A stretch of DNA of 64,000 nt from positions 77,256,317 through 77,320,316 of the forward strand of contig CM039462.1 in the NCBI GenBank assembly GCA_022414725.1. Reading direction: 5' to 3'. This DNA is from Microglena sp. YARC. Its lineage: Eukaryota; Chlorophyta; Chlorophyceae; Chlamydomonadales; Chlamydomonadaceae. Within the stretch, counting starts at the first letter, position 1, and every line of letters starts with the position of its first letter. This document shows positions 1 to 12,292 of the stretch, one piece after another. The position numbers and the translations under genes were made by a program. The notes beneath the pieces are model-generated. The model was not told the origin of the DNA and did no database searches. It was given only the letters and a program-made list of their open reading frames with translations.

Positions 1-3000
1 GCACTCATCATACCACTGATAACTACATGCTTGTGCACTCATCAATACCACTGATAACTACATGCTTGTGCACTCATCATACCACTGATAACTACATGCT
101 TGTGCACTCATCATACCACTGATAACTACATGCTTGTGCACTCATCATACTACACTGATAACTACATGCTTGTGCACTCATCATACCACTGATAACTACA
201 TGCTTGTGCACTCATCATACCACTGATAACTACATGCTTGTGCACTCATCATACCACTGATAACTACATGCTTGTGCACTCATCATACCACTGATAACTA
301 CATGCTTTGTGCACTCATACCACACTGACATACACATCATACACAATACATGCTTGTGCACTCATCATACCACTGATAACTACATGCTTGTGCACTCATC
401 ATACCACTGATAACTACATGCTTGTGCACTCATCATACCACTGATAACTACATGCTTGTGTACCACCATCATACCACTGATAACTACATGCTTGTGCACT
501 CATCATACCACTGATAACACATGCTTGTGCACTCATCATACCACTGATAACTACATGCTTGTGCACTCATCATACCACTGATAACTACATGCTTGTGCAC
601 TCATCATACACTGATAACTACATGCTTGTGCACTCATCATACCACTGCTTGTGCACTCATCATACCACTGATAACTACATGCTTGTGCACTCATCATACC
701 ACTGATAACAAATACATGCTTGTGCACTCTCATCATACTCATGCATGCTTGTGCACTCATCATACCACTGATAACTACATGCTTGTGCACTCATCATACC
801 ACTGCAAATACATCACACATGCTTGTGCACTCATCATACCACTGCATGCTGTGCACTCATCATACCACTGACAAATACATCATGCCGCCATCATCACAAT
901 GACATGTTTTGGTGCACTCATCATACCACTGATAACTACATGCTTGTGCACTCATCATACCACTGATAACTACATGCTTGTGCACTCATCATACCACTGA
1001 TAACTACATGCTTGTGCACTCATCATACACTGATAACTACATGCTTGTGCACTCATCATACCACTGATAACTACATGCTTGTGCACTCATCATACCACTG
1101 ATAACTACATGCTTGTGCACTCATCATACCACTGATAACTACATGCTTGTGCACTCATCATATCCACTGATAACTACATGCTTGTGCACTCATCATACCA
1201 CTGATAACTACATCTTGTGCACTCATCATACCACTGATAACTACATGCTTGTGCACTCATCATACCACTGATAACTACATGCTTGTGCACTCATCATACA
1301 CTGATAACTACATGCTTGTGCACTCATCATACCACTGATAACTACATGCTTGTGCACTCATCATACCACTGATAACTACATGCTTGTGCACTCATCATAC
1401 CACTGATAACTACATGCTTGTGCACTCATCATACCACTGACAATACATCATGCCGCTCAACACATGCTTGTGCACTCATCATACACTGATAACTACATGC
1501 TTGTGCACTCATCATACCACTGATAACTACATGCTTGTGCACTCATCATACCACTGATAACTACATGCTTGTGCACTCATCATACACTGATAACTACATG
1601 CTTGTGCACTCATCATACCACTGATAACTACATGCTTGTGCACTCATCATACCACTGATAACTACATGCTTGTGCACTCATCATACCACTGATAATACAT
1701 GCTGCACTCATCACCACTGATAACTACATTTGTGCACTCATCATACCACTGACAAATACATATGCCGCTCACTACATGCTTGTGCACTCATCATACCACT
1801 GATAACTACATGCTTGTGCACTCATCATACCACTGATAACTACATGCTTGTGCACTCATCATACCACTGATAACTACATGCTTGTGCACTCATCATACCA
1901 CTGATAACTACATGCTTGTGCACTCATCATACCACTGATAACTACATGCTTGTGCACTCATCATACCACTGATAACTACATGCTTGTGCACTCATCATAC
2001 CACTGATAACTACATGCTTGTGCACTCATCATACCACTGATAACTACATGCTTGTGCACTCATCATACCACTGACAACTACATCATGCATGTTGTGCACT
2101 CATCATACCACTGATAACTACATGCTTGTGCACTCATCATACCACTGATAACTACATGCTTGTGCACTCATCATACCACTGATAACTACATGCTTGTGCA
2201 CTCATCATACCACTGATTACATCATACCATGCTTGTGCACTTCACATACCACTGATCAGCATGCTTGCTTGTGCACTCATCATACCAATACACTTGCATT
2301 GTGCATCATCATACCACTGATAACTACACATGCTTGTGCACTCATCATACCACACTACATGCTTGTGCACTCATCATACCACTGATCATCACATACATGC
2401 TTGTGCACTCATCATACCACTGATAACAATGTCATACATACATGCATGCGCTCACATACATGTGTGCATCATCATACACTGATAACTACATGCTTGTGCA
2501 CTCATCAACCACTGTAAACTACATGCTTGTGCACTCCTCATACACTGATAACTACATGACTTGTGCACATCATCATACCACTGCATAACTACATGCTTGT
2601 GCACTCATCATACCACTGATAACTACATGCTTGTGCACTCATCATACCACTGATAACTACATGCTTGTGCACTCATCATACCACTGATACATCATGCCGC
2701 TCACAATGACATGCTTGTGCACTCATCATACCACTGACACATGCTTGTGCACTCATCACTTCATCATGATACATGCTTGTGTCACATCATACACTGATAA
2801 CTACATGCTTGTGCACTCATCATACCACTGACAAATACATCATGTCGCTCACACATGCTGTGCACTCATCATCATACAACATGATAACTACATGATTGTG
2901 CACTCATCATACCACTGATAACTACATGCTTGTGCACTCATCATACCACTGATAACTACATGCTTGTGCACTCATCATACCACTGATAACTACATGCTTG

Positions 3001-3775
3001 TGCACTCATCATACCACTGACAAATACATCATGCCGCTCACAATGACATGTTGGTGCACTCATCATACCACTGATAACTACATGCTTGTGCACTCATCAT
3101 ACCACTGATAACTACATGCTTGTGCACTCATCATACCACTGACAAATACATCATGCGCTCACAATGACATGTTGGTGCACTCATCATACCACTGATAACT
3201 ACATGCTTGTGCACTCATCATACCACTGATAACTACATGCTTGTGCACTCATCATACCACTGATAACTACATGCTTGTGCACTCATCATACCACTGATAA
3301 CTACATGCTTGTGCACTCATCATACCACTGATTACAACACATGCTTGCAACTCATCATACCACATGATAACTACAATGCTTGTGCACGTCATAACCACTG
3401 ATAACTACATGTTGTGCACTCATCATACCACTGACAAATACATCATGCCGCTCACAATACATGCTTGCTTGTGCACTCATCATACCACTGATAACTACAT
3501 GCTTGTGCACTCATCATACCACTGGATAACTACAATGCTTGTGCACTCATCATACCACTGACAAATACATCATGCCGCTCACATACCACTGATAACTACA
3601 TGCTTGTGCACTCATCATACCACTGATAACTACATGCTTGTGCACTCATCATACCACTGACAAATACATCATGCCGCTCACAATGACATGTTGGTGCACT
3701 CATCATACCACTGATAACTACATGCTTGTGCACTCATCATACCACTGATCAACATGCTTGTGCATCATCATGCAT
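1..3775. repeat. 34-bp satellite array
   Basis: Head-to-tail copies of a 34-bp unit containing GCTTGTGCACTCATCATACC followed by ACTGATAACTACAT. The period is visible from the first lines (unit starts at 1, 35, 69). About 100 units are present, most nearly identical, with scattered 1-5 bp deletions. A variant segment with CAAATACATCATGCCGCTCA recurs irregularly (870, 1440, 1750, 2690, 2830, 3020, 3150, 3440, 3570, 3665), so the array mixes at least two unit types. The left edge lies outside the window. There are no spacers between repeats, so this is not a CRISPR array. The period is not a multiple of three and no coding role is suggested. Confidence 0.95.
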
Positions 3776-3799
3776 ATCATTTTGTGTTGTGTCATGGCT

Positions 3800-4325
3800 A
3801 TGGTGTGGTGCTGTATTGTGTGGTGACAGTCTTGTGTGGTGTGGCGTGGTGTGGTGTGGTGGTGGTGTGGTGTGGTGTGGTGTGGTGTAGTGTGGTGTGT
3901 GGTGTGGTGTGGTGTGGTGTGGTGTGGAGTGTTGTGGTGTGTGTTGTGGTGTGTGAGTGTGGGTGTGGTGTGGTGTGGTGTGTGGTGAGGTGTGGTGTGG
4001 TGTGGTGTGGTGTGGTGTGGTGAGGCGTGGTGTGGTTTAATGTGGTGTGGTATGGTGAGGTGTGGTGTGGTGTGGTATGTGGTGTGGTGTGGTGTGATGG
4101 TGATGTTTGGTGTGGTGTGGTGTGGTGTGGAGTGGTGTGGGTGTGGTGTGGTGTGGGTGTGGTGTGGTGTGATGTGATGCTTGGTGTTGTGTGGTGTGGT
4201 GTGGTGTGGTGTGGTGTGGTGTGGGTCGGTGTGGTGTGGTGTGGTGTGGTGTGGGTCGGTGTGGTGTGGTGTGGTGTGGTGAGGCGTGTTGTGGTGTGGT
4301 TTGGTGTGATGTGGTGTTGTAGTGC
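3800..4325. repeat. TGTGG pentanucleotide array 1
   Basis: Near-perfect GGTGT/TGTGG pentanucleotide repeat on the plus strand with point variants (GGTGA, GGTGC) and occasional dropped bases. It joins the 34-bp satellite to the first GT-rich satellite and is the shortest of the three TGTGG arrays. The minus strand reads as Thr/Pro/His repeats because the 5-bp unit has no stop codon in that orientation; this is a composition effect. Confidence 0.9.
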
Positions 4326-5606
4326 GTGATATTTATTCGTGCTTCAGTAGTTGTGTTTGGGTTGTGCTGCAGTTGGATAGCCAGTTATATGTGTGTGTTC
4401 AAGGTGTGTCTGAGTGTGTTCGTGTGTGTGCATGGGGTAGTGAATGGATAGCCAGTGTGTGTGAGTGAATGGTGTAGTGCATGGATAGCCAGTGTGTGTG
4501 GGTGAGTGCCTGAGCGTGTTGTTTGTGTCAATGGGATTGTCTTTTAGTGCATGGGGATGGCGAGGTGTGTGTGTATGTAAGTAGGGCGGTGTGGCAGTGC
4601 ATGAGTAGCCCCTTGTGTGTGCGTGTGTAAGTGTCTGGGTATGTGTGAATGTGTGCATGGGGTTGTCTTGTTTTTGCATGGATAGCACTAGCACATGGCT
4701 GTGCGAGAATGTATGTGTAGCCAGTTGTTTTGTGTGTGCATGCTTGATTGGCTGAATGTGTTTGTGTTTGCATATGGTTGTCTTCTGGTGCATGGATAGC
4801 CAGATGTGTGTGTGTGCATGCACAGTGCTGTGTTGCAGTGCATGTATAGCTAGATGAGTGTGTATGTGCATGCACAGTGCTGTGTTGCAGTGCATGGATA
4901 GCCAGATGTGTGTCTATGTGCGTGCACAGTGATGTGTTGCAGTGCATGGAAAGCCACATGTGTGTGTATGTGCATGCCACAGTGCTGCGTGGTAGTGCAT
5001 GGGTAGCCAGCTATGTGTGTGTATGCGGCGTGCACAGTGTTGTGTGGCAGTGTATGGATAGCCAGATGTATGTGTATGTGTGTGCATAGGGCTGTGTGGC
5101 AGTGCATGGATAGCGAATTGTTTTGTGCGCGCATGCGTTTGTATTTGAGTGTGTTCATGTTTGCATGGGGTTGTCTTGTAGTGCATGGATAGCCAGGTGT
5201 GTGTATGTACTAGCACATGGCTGTGCGACAATGTATGTGTAGCCAGTTGTTTTGTGTGTGCATGCTTGATTGCTGAATGTGTTTGTGTTTGCATGTGGTT
5301 ATCTTGTAGTGCATGGATAGCCAGATGTGTGTGTGTGTGCGTGCACAGTGCTGTGATGTAGTGCATGGATGGCCAGATTTGTGTGTATGTGCATGCACAG
5401 TGCTGTGTGGTAATGCACGGATAGCCAGATGTGTGTGTATGTGCGTGCGCAGTACTGTGTGGCAGTGCATGGATAGCCACATGTGTGTGGAAGTGCGTGC
5501 ACAGTGCTGTGTGGCTGTGCATGGATAGCCATATGTGTGTGAATGTGTGTGCGCAGTGCTGTGTGGCTGTGCATGGATAGCCACATGTGTGTGTATGTGC
5601 GGTGTG
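4326..5606. repeat. 52-bp GT-rich satellite, copy A
   Basis: Tandem, diverged units of about 52 bp with the core ATGGATAGCCAGATGTGTG followed by a TATGTGCGTGCACAGTGCTG stretch and GTGTGGCAGTGC. The first part (4326-4800) is more degenerate. Repeated with very few changes at 11011-12292 (copy B) and, less closely, at 16489-17780 and 21205-22812. Confidence 0.9.
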
Positions 5607-6395
5607 GTATAGAGTATGTTAGCTTTAGGCCTCTGATAACCCCCTGGGTTCCACCTGTCTCTTTGTACATTAGTTTGTCTCTCTCCATCTGTGCTGCTGA
5701 TATGGCAAACTCTGCACCCAAACATTTGGCTCGTAGTTGGAGTGCGCTTGACTAAAGATATCAGCTTTGCAGCGGTCATGATCCTTCTCAATAGCTGTCA
5801 AATGTTTTGTAGCATATTCTGCTATGAGTACCTACTTACTCCACTACTTCTGAAACTCCCAGCCTCCCTCCTCTCACTTTCTCGCATTCTGCATATCAAC
5901 TATTTCTCGACTATTTGCCATTTCCTGCCCGTGACTTCTAATGTGTTCTGGGTTTACTTGCTTACTGGTTTGAATGCCAGCGTTTGACCATAATTCAGAT
6001 GCCACGTGTCCAGGCTGTCAAGACTATGTGTTCAATCCCACGCACGGCAGGGACACGTCCAGCCGACTCTACAACCTCTTTGGCAAAACACGAGTCAGAA
6101 TGCATATCACACTGCGATCTCGTAATACGATATTGTATTTGGCAACAAGTGGTGTCCTGGGGGTCCTGAATTAATTGCCATAAATGTGGGGAATGAAGCC
6201 ACATCAAGCTTGTATGCGGCTGACTGAACAAATTCAACCATACCTCTGATTGGTTACATTTCGTGTGCACCAACTGCTTGCAAATAAATCCCATCTACAA
6301 GACAGTCCAGGCACGTTTAATACTGCTTCAAATTTAACAACCCTACAAAATGTCAATTGTCGTTACTTCGTTGTAATCAAAGCTACATACATCGA
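5607..6395. repeat. macrosatellite spacer, copy A (no gene seen)
   Basis: About 790 bp of mixed-composition DNA that is neither satellite nor AT-rich. It recurs almost identically at 12293-13085 and in diverged form at 17781-18395, 22813-23430 and partly 26130-26345. Short reading frames exist but are not conserved between copies; single-base indels change the frame (for example near 6140 versus 12830). I see no domain. It is best read as non-coding repeat-unit DNA. Confidence 0.75.
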
Positions 6396-6747
6396 TTCAA
6401 TTAAATTAAATGCAAATCTATTGAATTCAAATGCATACAATGCAAATCAATTAAATGCATTAAATTCAAGTAAAGGTATATACAAGACACTTTTGATTCT
6501 ATCAAATTAATTAAATACAGTTGTATTAATTAATTAATGAATTAATACAATTAAATTAATTAAATTGATAATTAATTTAATATAATTTAATTAATACTTT
6601 AAATTAACCAATCAATCTAACAGAATTTGATTAATTCAGTTTAATCATATAATCTATCAATTAATACAATTAATTTAATTAATTATACAATGATACAATA
6701 ATAAAATTATACAATTAAATTTTTAATTTAATTAATATCATTTTAAA
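6396..6747. repeat. AT-rich block, copy A
   Basis: Dense TTAATTAA/AATTAATT motifs. The block always lies between the spacer and the GC hairpin motif (13085-13454, 18395-18779, 23430-23814, 26345-26536). Copies differ by small indels in the TTAATT runs. Could serve as a DNA-unwinding or matrix-attachment region, but nothing in the sequence proves that. Confidence 0.8.
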
Positions 6748-6785
6748 CATTTTCATTCGGGACGCGCCTCCAGGCGCCCTTTATT
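6748..6785. repeat. GC hairpin motif (dispersed), copy A
   Basis: CATTTTCATTCGG then GACGCGCCTCCAGGCGCCC. The core GCGCCT-CC-AGGCGC is a perfect 6-bp inverted repeat with a 2-nt loop. The same motif occurs at 13455, four times in 18780-19370, ten times in 23815-25470, and near 26537, always at the end of the AT-rich block or at the head of a TIR-element end. Confidence 0.85.
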
Positions 6786-6788
6786 TTT

Positions 6789-6819
6789 GATTGATGGATT
6801 AGCCCGTCAAAACTTTGTG

Positions 6820-6865
<46 letters not shown>

Positions 6866-7892
6866 ACAACCTACTTTGCAGGTTTCACTTCAAATCCCAA
6901 AAAAACGAAACATTATACAACATATAACAATTAGAAGACTTATTTATAACGGACATTTCTCACGGGTTGCAGCGACAGATCGGAAAGCGAAGTGGTAGAA
7001 CCAAAATTGTCTGAATGGGTCTGAAATTATTAGCGAAAGAGATTCTCCCGACAAACATGCGCACCTATCTCGCCTCGGATTGAAAGGGCGAGGAGGGAGA
7101 AAGAACATTGGTCGAATCCCTGGCGAAGAGGGACGATGCCACCACCAGACCAAGCCGCCCCCACCCGACCAGCCAAGAGAAGGATATCCCAGGGAACTGG
7201 TTTGAAGCCGACCGCAGCCGGCTATGTCACGTGCGGCCACGTGTGCCTAGCACCATCCTGGGATCTGCCCATGCGAACATTTGCACCTCCATAGTTTGCA
7301 ACACGAAGGTCGGCAGTGCGTAATTACAAGACCCGCAAGTGCGTGAGATGGATGTGTAATCGTTACCCATAGAATTGTTCATTGTGCAAGTTAGCAAGGC
7401 TGGAAACCATGACCATATACGTGAATTAGAAGTACATAGACATATCCGTAGGCCCACCCCACGCCGCACCCGTCCCACCCCACGCACGCCCTGCGGCTGA
7501 GCTGTGGGTGAAGTCCGTGCTAATAATAGCTCAAGTGCCCTAAGGGAATGTTCGTCCATTGTGATGCTTGCATGTTTCGCCTCGATTTTTGACGGACAAT
7601 TCCATTCCCAAACCCATGTATGCGCACATGATTGAATGGTACGAATTTGAAATGATAACAAATGTTACCCAATAATTGTCGCTTTTGGCCCAAAAAGCAC
7701 AAACCTTAGCTCCTTTTCTTGAATTGCGATGCTCATATGTGGTCTCTTGAGAAAATCTCCTGTATCAATAAGTCTTATAATTGTTATATGTTGTATAATG
7801 TTTCGTTTTTTTGTGATTTGAAGTGAAACCTGAAAAGTAGGTTGTGAACACACGGACGGACACACAGTTTTTGACAGGCTAATCCCTCATCA
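6789..7892. mobile_element. TIR element, copy A (~1.1 kb, non-autonomous)
   Basis: Left end (6789-6962) and right end (7749-7892) are inverted copies of each other: GGATTAGCC...GTCAAAA, a GT microsatellite, CACAACCTACTTT.CAGGTTTC, AAACGAAACATTATACAACA, GACTTATT. Between them lie about 790 bp without a convincing gene, including a 58-bp segment (7253-7310) that reappears inside the neighbouring TGTGG array. Arms of about 145-175 bp resemble a MITE or foldback element. Full second copy at 13496-14578; a copy with only one arm at 19371-19990; diverged remnant at 25480-25890. No transposase is encoded and target-site duplications are unclear. Confidence 0.7.
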
Positions 7893-7912
7893 TTTTTTTT
7901 TTTTTTTTTTTT

Positions 7913-10900
7913 ATTCGGTGTGGTGTGGTGTGGCGTGGTGTTGCGTGGCGTATCATGTCGTGTTGTTTTGTGTCGATTTGTGTCATTTTGTGTCATAGTA
8001 TGGTGTGGTGTGAACCTGTGTGGTGTGGTGTGGTGTGGTGTTGTGGTGGTGGTGTGGTGTGGTGTGGTGTGGTGTAGTGTGGTGTGGTGTGGTGTGGTGT
8101 GGTGTGTGTGTGGTGTGGTGTGGTGTGGAGTGTGTGGTGTGGTGTGGTGTGTGGTGTGGTGTGGTGTGGTGAGGTGAGGTGTGTTGTTGTGTGGTGAGGT
8201 GTGTGTGGTGTAGTGGTGTGGTGTGGTGTGTGAGGTGTGGTGTGGTGAGGTGTGGCGTGACGTGGTGAGGTGTGGTGTGGTGTGGTGTGGTGTGGTGTGG
8301 TGAGGTGTGTGTGGTGTGGTGAGGTGTGGTGTGTGAGGTGTGGTCCTGGGATGGTGAGTGGTGTGGTTGGTGTGTGTGTGTGTGTGAGGTGAGTTGTGGT
8401 GAAGGGTGTGTGTGGTGAGGTGTGGTGAGGTGTGTGTGAGGTGTGGGTGTGTGGTGTGGTGAGGTGTGGGGTGAGGTGTGGTGAGGTGTGTGTGGTGGTG
8501 TGGTTGTGTGTGGTGTGGTGTGAATGGTGAGGTGAGGTGTGGTGTTGGTGTGGTGGTGTGTGGTGTGGTGTGGTGTGGTGTGGTGTGGGTGTGGTGTGGT
8601 GTGGTGTGGTTTGGTGAGGTGTGGTGTGGGTGTGGTGTGGTGAGGTGTGGTGTGGTGTGGTGTGGTGAGGTGTGGTGTGGTGTGGTGTGGTGTTGTGTGG
8701 TCCTGGATCTGCCCATGTGTACATAGTTTTGCAACGCGAGGTGATGGTGTGTGGTGTGGTGTGGTGTGTTGGTGTGCGTGTGGTGTGGTGGTGTGGTGGG
8801 TGTGGTGGTGTGTGTGTGTGTGTGTGGTGAGGTGTGGTGTGTGTGTGTGTGTTGTTTGTGGTGTGGGTGCGGTGTGTGGTGTGGTGTGGTGTGGTGTGGT
8901 GTGTGTGGTGTGGTGTGGTGTGGTGGTGTGGTGTGGTTGTGGTGAGTGTGTGTGGTGTGGTGTGGGTGAGGTGTGGTGTGGTGTGGTGGTGTGGTGTGGT
9001 GTGGTGTGGTGTGGTGTGGTGTGGTGTGGTGTGCGTGGTGTGGTGCGTGGTGTGGGGTGTGGTGTGGTGTGGTGTGGTGGTGAGGTGTGGTGTGGTGTGG
9101 GTGTGGTGGTGGGTGTGGTGTGGTGTGGTGTGGTGTGGTGTGGTGTGTGGTGTGTGTGGTGAGGTGTGGTGTGGTGTGTTGTGTCAGGTGTCGTGTGTGT
9201 TTGTTTGTGTGTGTGGTGTGGTGTGGTGTGGTGACGTGGTGGGTGTGGTGTGGGTGTGGTGTGGTGTGGTGTGGTGTGGTGTGGTGTGGTGTGGTGTGGT
9301 GTGGTGTGTGTGTGGTGTGGTGGTGTGGTGTGTGTGGTGTGTGGTGTGGTGTGGTGTGGTGAGGTGTGGTGGTGTGTGGTGTGGTGTGGTGTGGTGTGGG
9401 TGGTGGTGTGGTGTGGTGTGTGGTGTGGTGTGGTGTGTGGTGTGAGGTGGTGGTGTGGTGGTGTGGTGTGTGGTGTGGTGTGTGTGTGTGGTGGTGTGGT
9501 GTGTGGTGTGTGGTGTGGTGTGGTGTGGTGACGTGGTGAGGTGTGGTGTGGGTGTGGTGTGGTGTGGTGTGAGGGTGTGTGGTGTGGTGTGGTTGTGGTG
9601 TGTGTGTGGGTGTGGTGTGTGTGTGGGTGGTGTGGTGTGGTGTGGTGAGGTGTGGTGTGGTGAGGGTGTGGTGGGGTGGTGTGGTGAGGTGTGTGAGGTG
9701 TGGTGGTGTGGTGTGGTGAGGTGTGGTGTGTGTGTGGTGAGGTGTGGTGTGGTGAGGTGTGTGTGGTGTGGTGTGGTGAGGTGTGTGTGGTGTGGGTGTG
9801 GTGTGGTGAGGTGTGGTGGTGTGGTGTGGTGAGGTGTGGTGTGTGTGGGTGGTGGTGAGGTGTGGTGTGGTGTGGTGTGGTGAGGTGTGGTGTGAGGTGT
9901 GGTGTGTGTGGGTGTGTGTGTGGTGGGTGTGGTGAGGTGAGTGTGGTGTGGTGTGGTGTGGTGTGGTGTGGGTGTGGGTGTGGTGTGGTGTGGTGTGTCC
10001 TGGATCTGATGCGTGGTTTGCACCTAATAGTTTGCAACGCGATGGTGTGGTATGGTGTGGTGGTGGTGTGGTGTGGTGTGGTGTGGTGTGGTGTGGTGTG
10101 GTGAGGTGTGGTGTGTGTGTGTGTGTGTTTGGTGAGGTGTGGTGTGGTGTGGTGTGGTGGGTGTGGTGTGGTGGTGTGTGAGGTGTGGTGTGGTGAGGTG
10201 TGGTGTGGTGTGGTGTGGTGTGGTGTGGTGTGGTGTGGTGTGGTGAGGTGTGGTGAGGTGTGGTGTGTGGTGGTGGTGTGGTGTGGTGTGGTGGTGGTGA
10301 GGTGTGGTGTGGTGTGGTGTGGTGAGGTGTGGTGTGGTGTGGTGTGGTGTGGTCCTGGGATCTGCCCATGCGAACATTTGCACCTCCATAGTTTGCAACA
10401 CGAGGTGTGGGTGAGTTGTGGTGTGGTGTGGTGTGGTGTGGTGAGGTGGTGTGTGAGTGTGGGTGTGGTGTGTGTGGTGTGTGGTGTGGTGTGGTGTGGT
10501 GTGGTGAGGTGTGTGGGTGTGGTGTGGTGAGGTGTGGTGTGGTGTGGTGAGGTGGTGTGGTGTGTGTGGTGTGGTGACTGTGGTGTGGGTGTGGTGTGTG
10601 TGTGGTGTGAGGATCTGCCCATTGTGGTGAGGGGTGTGGTGTGGTGTGGTGTGGTGTGGTGTGGTGTGGTGTGGTGTGGTGTGGTGTGGTGAGGTGTGAG
10701 GTGTGGTGTGGTGTGGTGTGGTGTGTTATGGTGTGTGTGTGGTGTGGTGTGTGGTGTGGTGTGGTGTGGTGAGGTGTGGTGTGGTGTGGTGTGGTGTGGT
10801 GTGGTGAGTGGTGTGGTGTGGTGTGGTGTGGTGTTGTGTGGTATGTGGTGTGGTGTGGTGTGGTGTGGTGCGGTGTGGTGTGGTGTGGTGTGGTGTGGTG

Positions 10901-10975
10901 TGGTGTTGAGTGGAGTATCATGTCGTGTTGTTTTGTGTCGATTTGTGTCATTTTGTGTCATAGTATGGTGTGGTG
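7913..10975. repeat. TGTGG pentanucleotide array 2 with unique islands
   Basis: About 3.06 kb of TGTGG repeats. Both ends carry the same boundary sequence (TATCATGTCGTGTTGTTTTG then TGTCGATTTGTGTCATTTTG; 7951-8012 and 10916-10975). Inside are short islands matching the interior of the adjacent TIR element (7253-7310): 8698-8745, 9988-10045, 10351-10405 (about 52 bp practically identical) and 10607-10628. The minus strand has reading frames of about 1,000 codons (Thr-Pro-His-His-Thr), explained by the stop-free 5-bp unit. Confidence 0.92.
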
Positions 10976-11010
10976 TTGAAGATGATTGCGATCGTGTTAT
11001 GTGGTGTTGT

Positions 11011-12292
11011 AGTGCGTGATATTTATTCGTGCTTCAGTAGTTGTGTTTGGGTTGTGCTGCAGTTGGATAGCCAGTTATGTGTGTGTGTTCAAGGTGTGTC
11101 TGAGTGTGTTCGTGTGTGTGCATGGGGTAGTGAATGGATAGCCAGTGTGTGTGAGTGCATGGTGTAGTGCATGGATAGCCAGTGTGTGTGGGTGAGTGCC
11201 TGAGTGTGTTGTTTGTGTCAATGGGATTGTCTTTTAGTGCATGGGGATGGCGAGGTGTGTGTGTATGTAAGTAGGGCGGTGTGGCAGTGCATGAGTAGCC
11301 CCTTGTGTGTGCGTGTGTAAGTGTCTGGGTATGTGTGAATGTGTGCATGGGGTTGTCTTGTTTTGCATGGATAGCACTAGCACATGGCTGTGCGAGAATG
11401 TATGTGTAGCCAGTTGTTTTGTGTGTGCATGCTTGATTGGCTGAATGTGTTTGTGTTTGCATATGGTTGTCTTCTGGTGCATGGATAGCCAGATGTGTGT
11501 GTGTGCATGCACAGTGCTGTGTTGCAGTGCATGTATAGCTAGATGAGTGTGTATGTGCATGCACAGTGCTGTGTTGCAGTGCATGGATAGCCAGATGTGT
11601 GTCTATGTGCGTGCACAGTGATGTGTTGCAGTGCATGGAAAGCCACATGTGTGTGTATGTGCATGCACAGTGCTGCGTGGTAGTGCATGGGTAGCCAGCT
11701 ATGTGTGTGTATGCGCGTGCACAGTGTTGTGTGGCAGTGTATGGATAGCCAGATGTATGTGTATGTGTGTGCATAGGGCTGTGTGGCAGTGCATGGATAG
11801 CGAATTAGTTTTGTGCGCGCATGCGTTTGTATTTGAGTGTGTTCATGTTTGCATGGGGTTGTCTTGTAGTGCATGGATAGCCAGGTGTGTGTATGTACTA
11901 GCACATGGCTGTGCGACAATGTATGTGTAGCCAGTTGTTTTGTGTGTGCATGCTTGATTGGCTGAATGTGTTTGTGTTTGCATGTGGTTATCTTGTAGTG
12001 CATGGATAGCCAGATGTGTGTGTGTGTGCGTGCACAGTGCTGTGATGTAGTGCATGGATGGCCAGATTTGTGTGTATGTGCATGCACAGTGCTGTGTGGT
12101 AATGCACGGATAGCCAGATGTGTGTGTATGTGCGGCGCAGTACTGTGTGGCAGTGCATGGATAGCCACATGTGTGTGGAAGTGCGTGCACAGTGCTGTGT
12201 GGCTGTGCATGGATAGCCATATGTGTGTGAATGTGTGTGCGCAGTGCTGTGTGGCTGTGCATGGATAGCCACATGTGTGTGTATGTGCGGTG
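11011..12292. repeat. 52-bp GT-rich satellite, copy B
   Basis: Near-identical repeat of 4321-5606 (offset 6690), starting with AGTGCGTGATATTTATTCGT. Differs by a handful of substitutions and 1-2 bp indels, so the duplication is recent or homogenised. Confidence 0.9.

Noticed and set aside
1..3775. CRISPR-like array
   Set aside because: The 34-bp repeats are contiguous without unique spacers, and the window is eukaryotic (spliced genes).
4344..5791. His/Thr/Cys-rich minus-strand frames in the GT satellites (also 11034-12479, 16566-17534, 21050-22572)
   Set aside because: They read the 52-bp unit in three successive phases; frames break at different indels in each copy, so they are not conserved genes.
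7784..10951. Minus-strand open frames of about 1,000 codons (Thr-Pro-His-His-Thr repeats)
   Set aside because: They follow directly from the stop-free CCACA pentamer array; several frames are open at the same time, and there is no other coding evidence.
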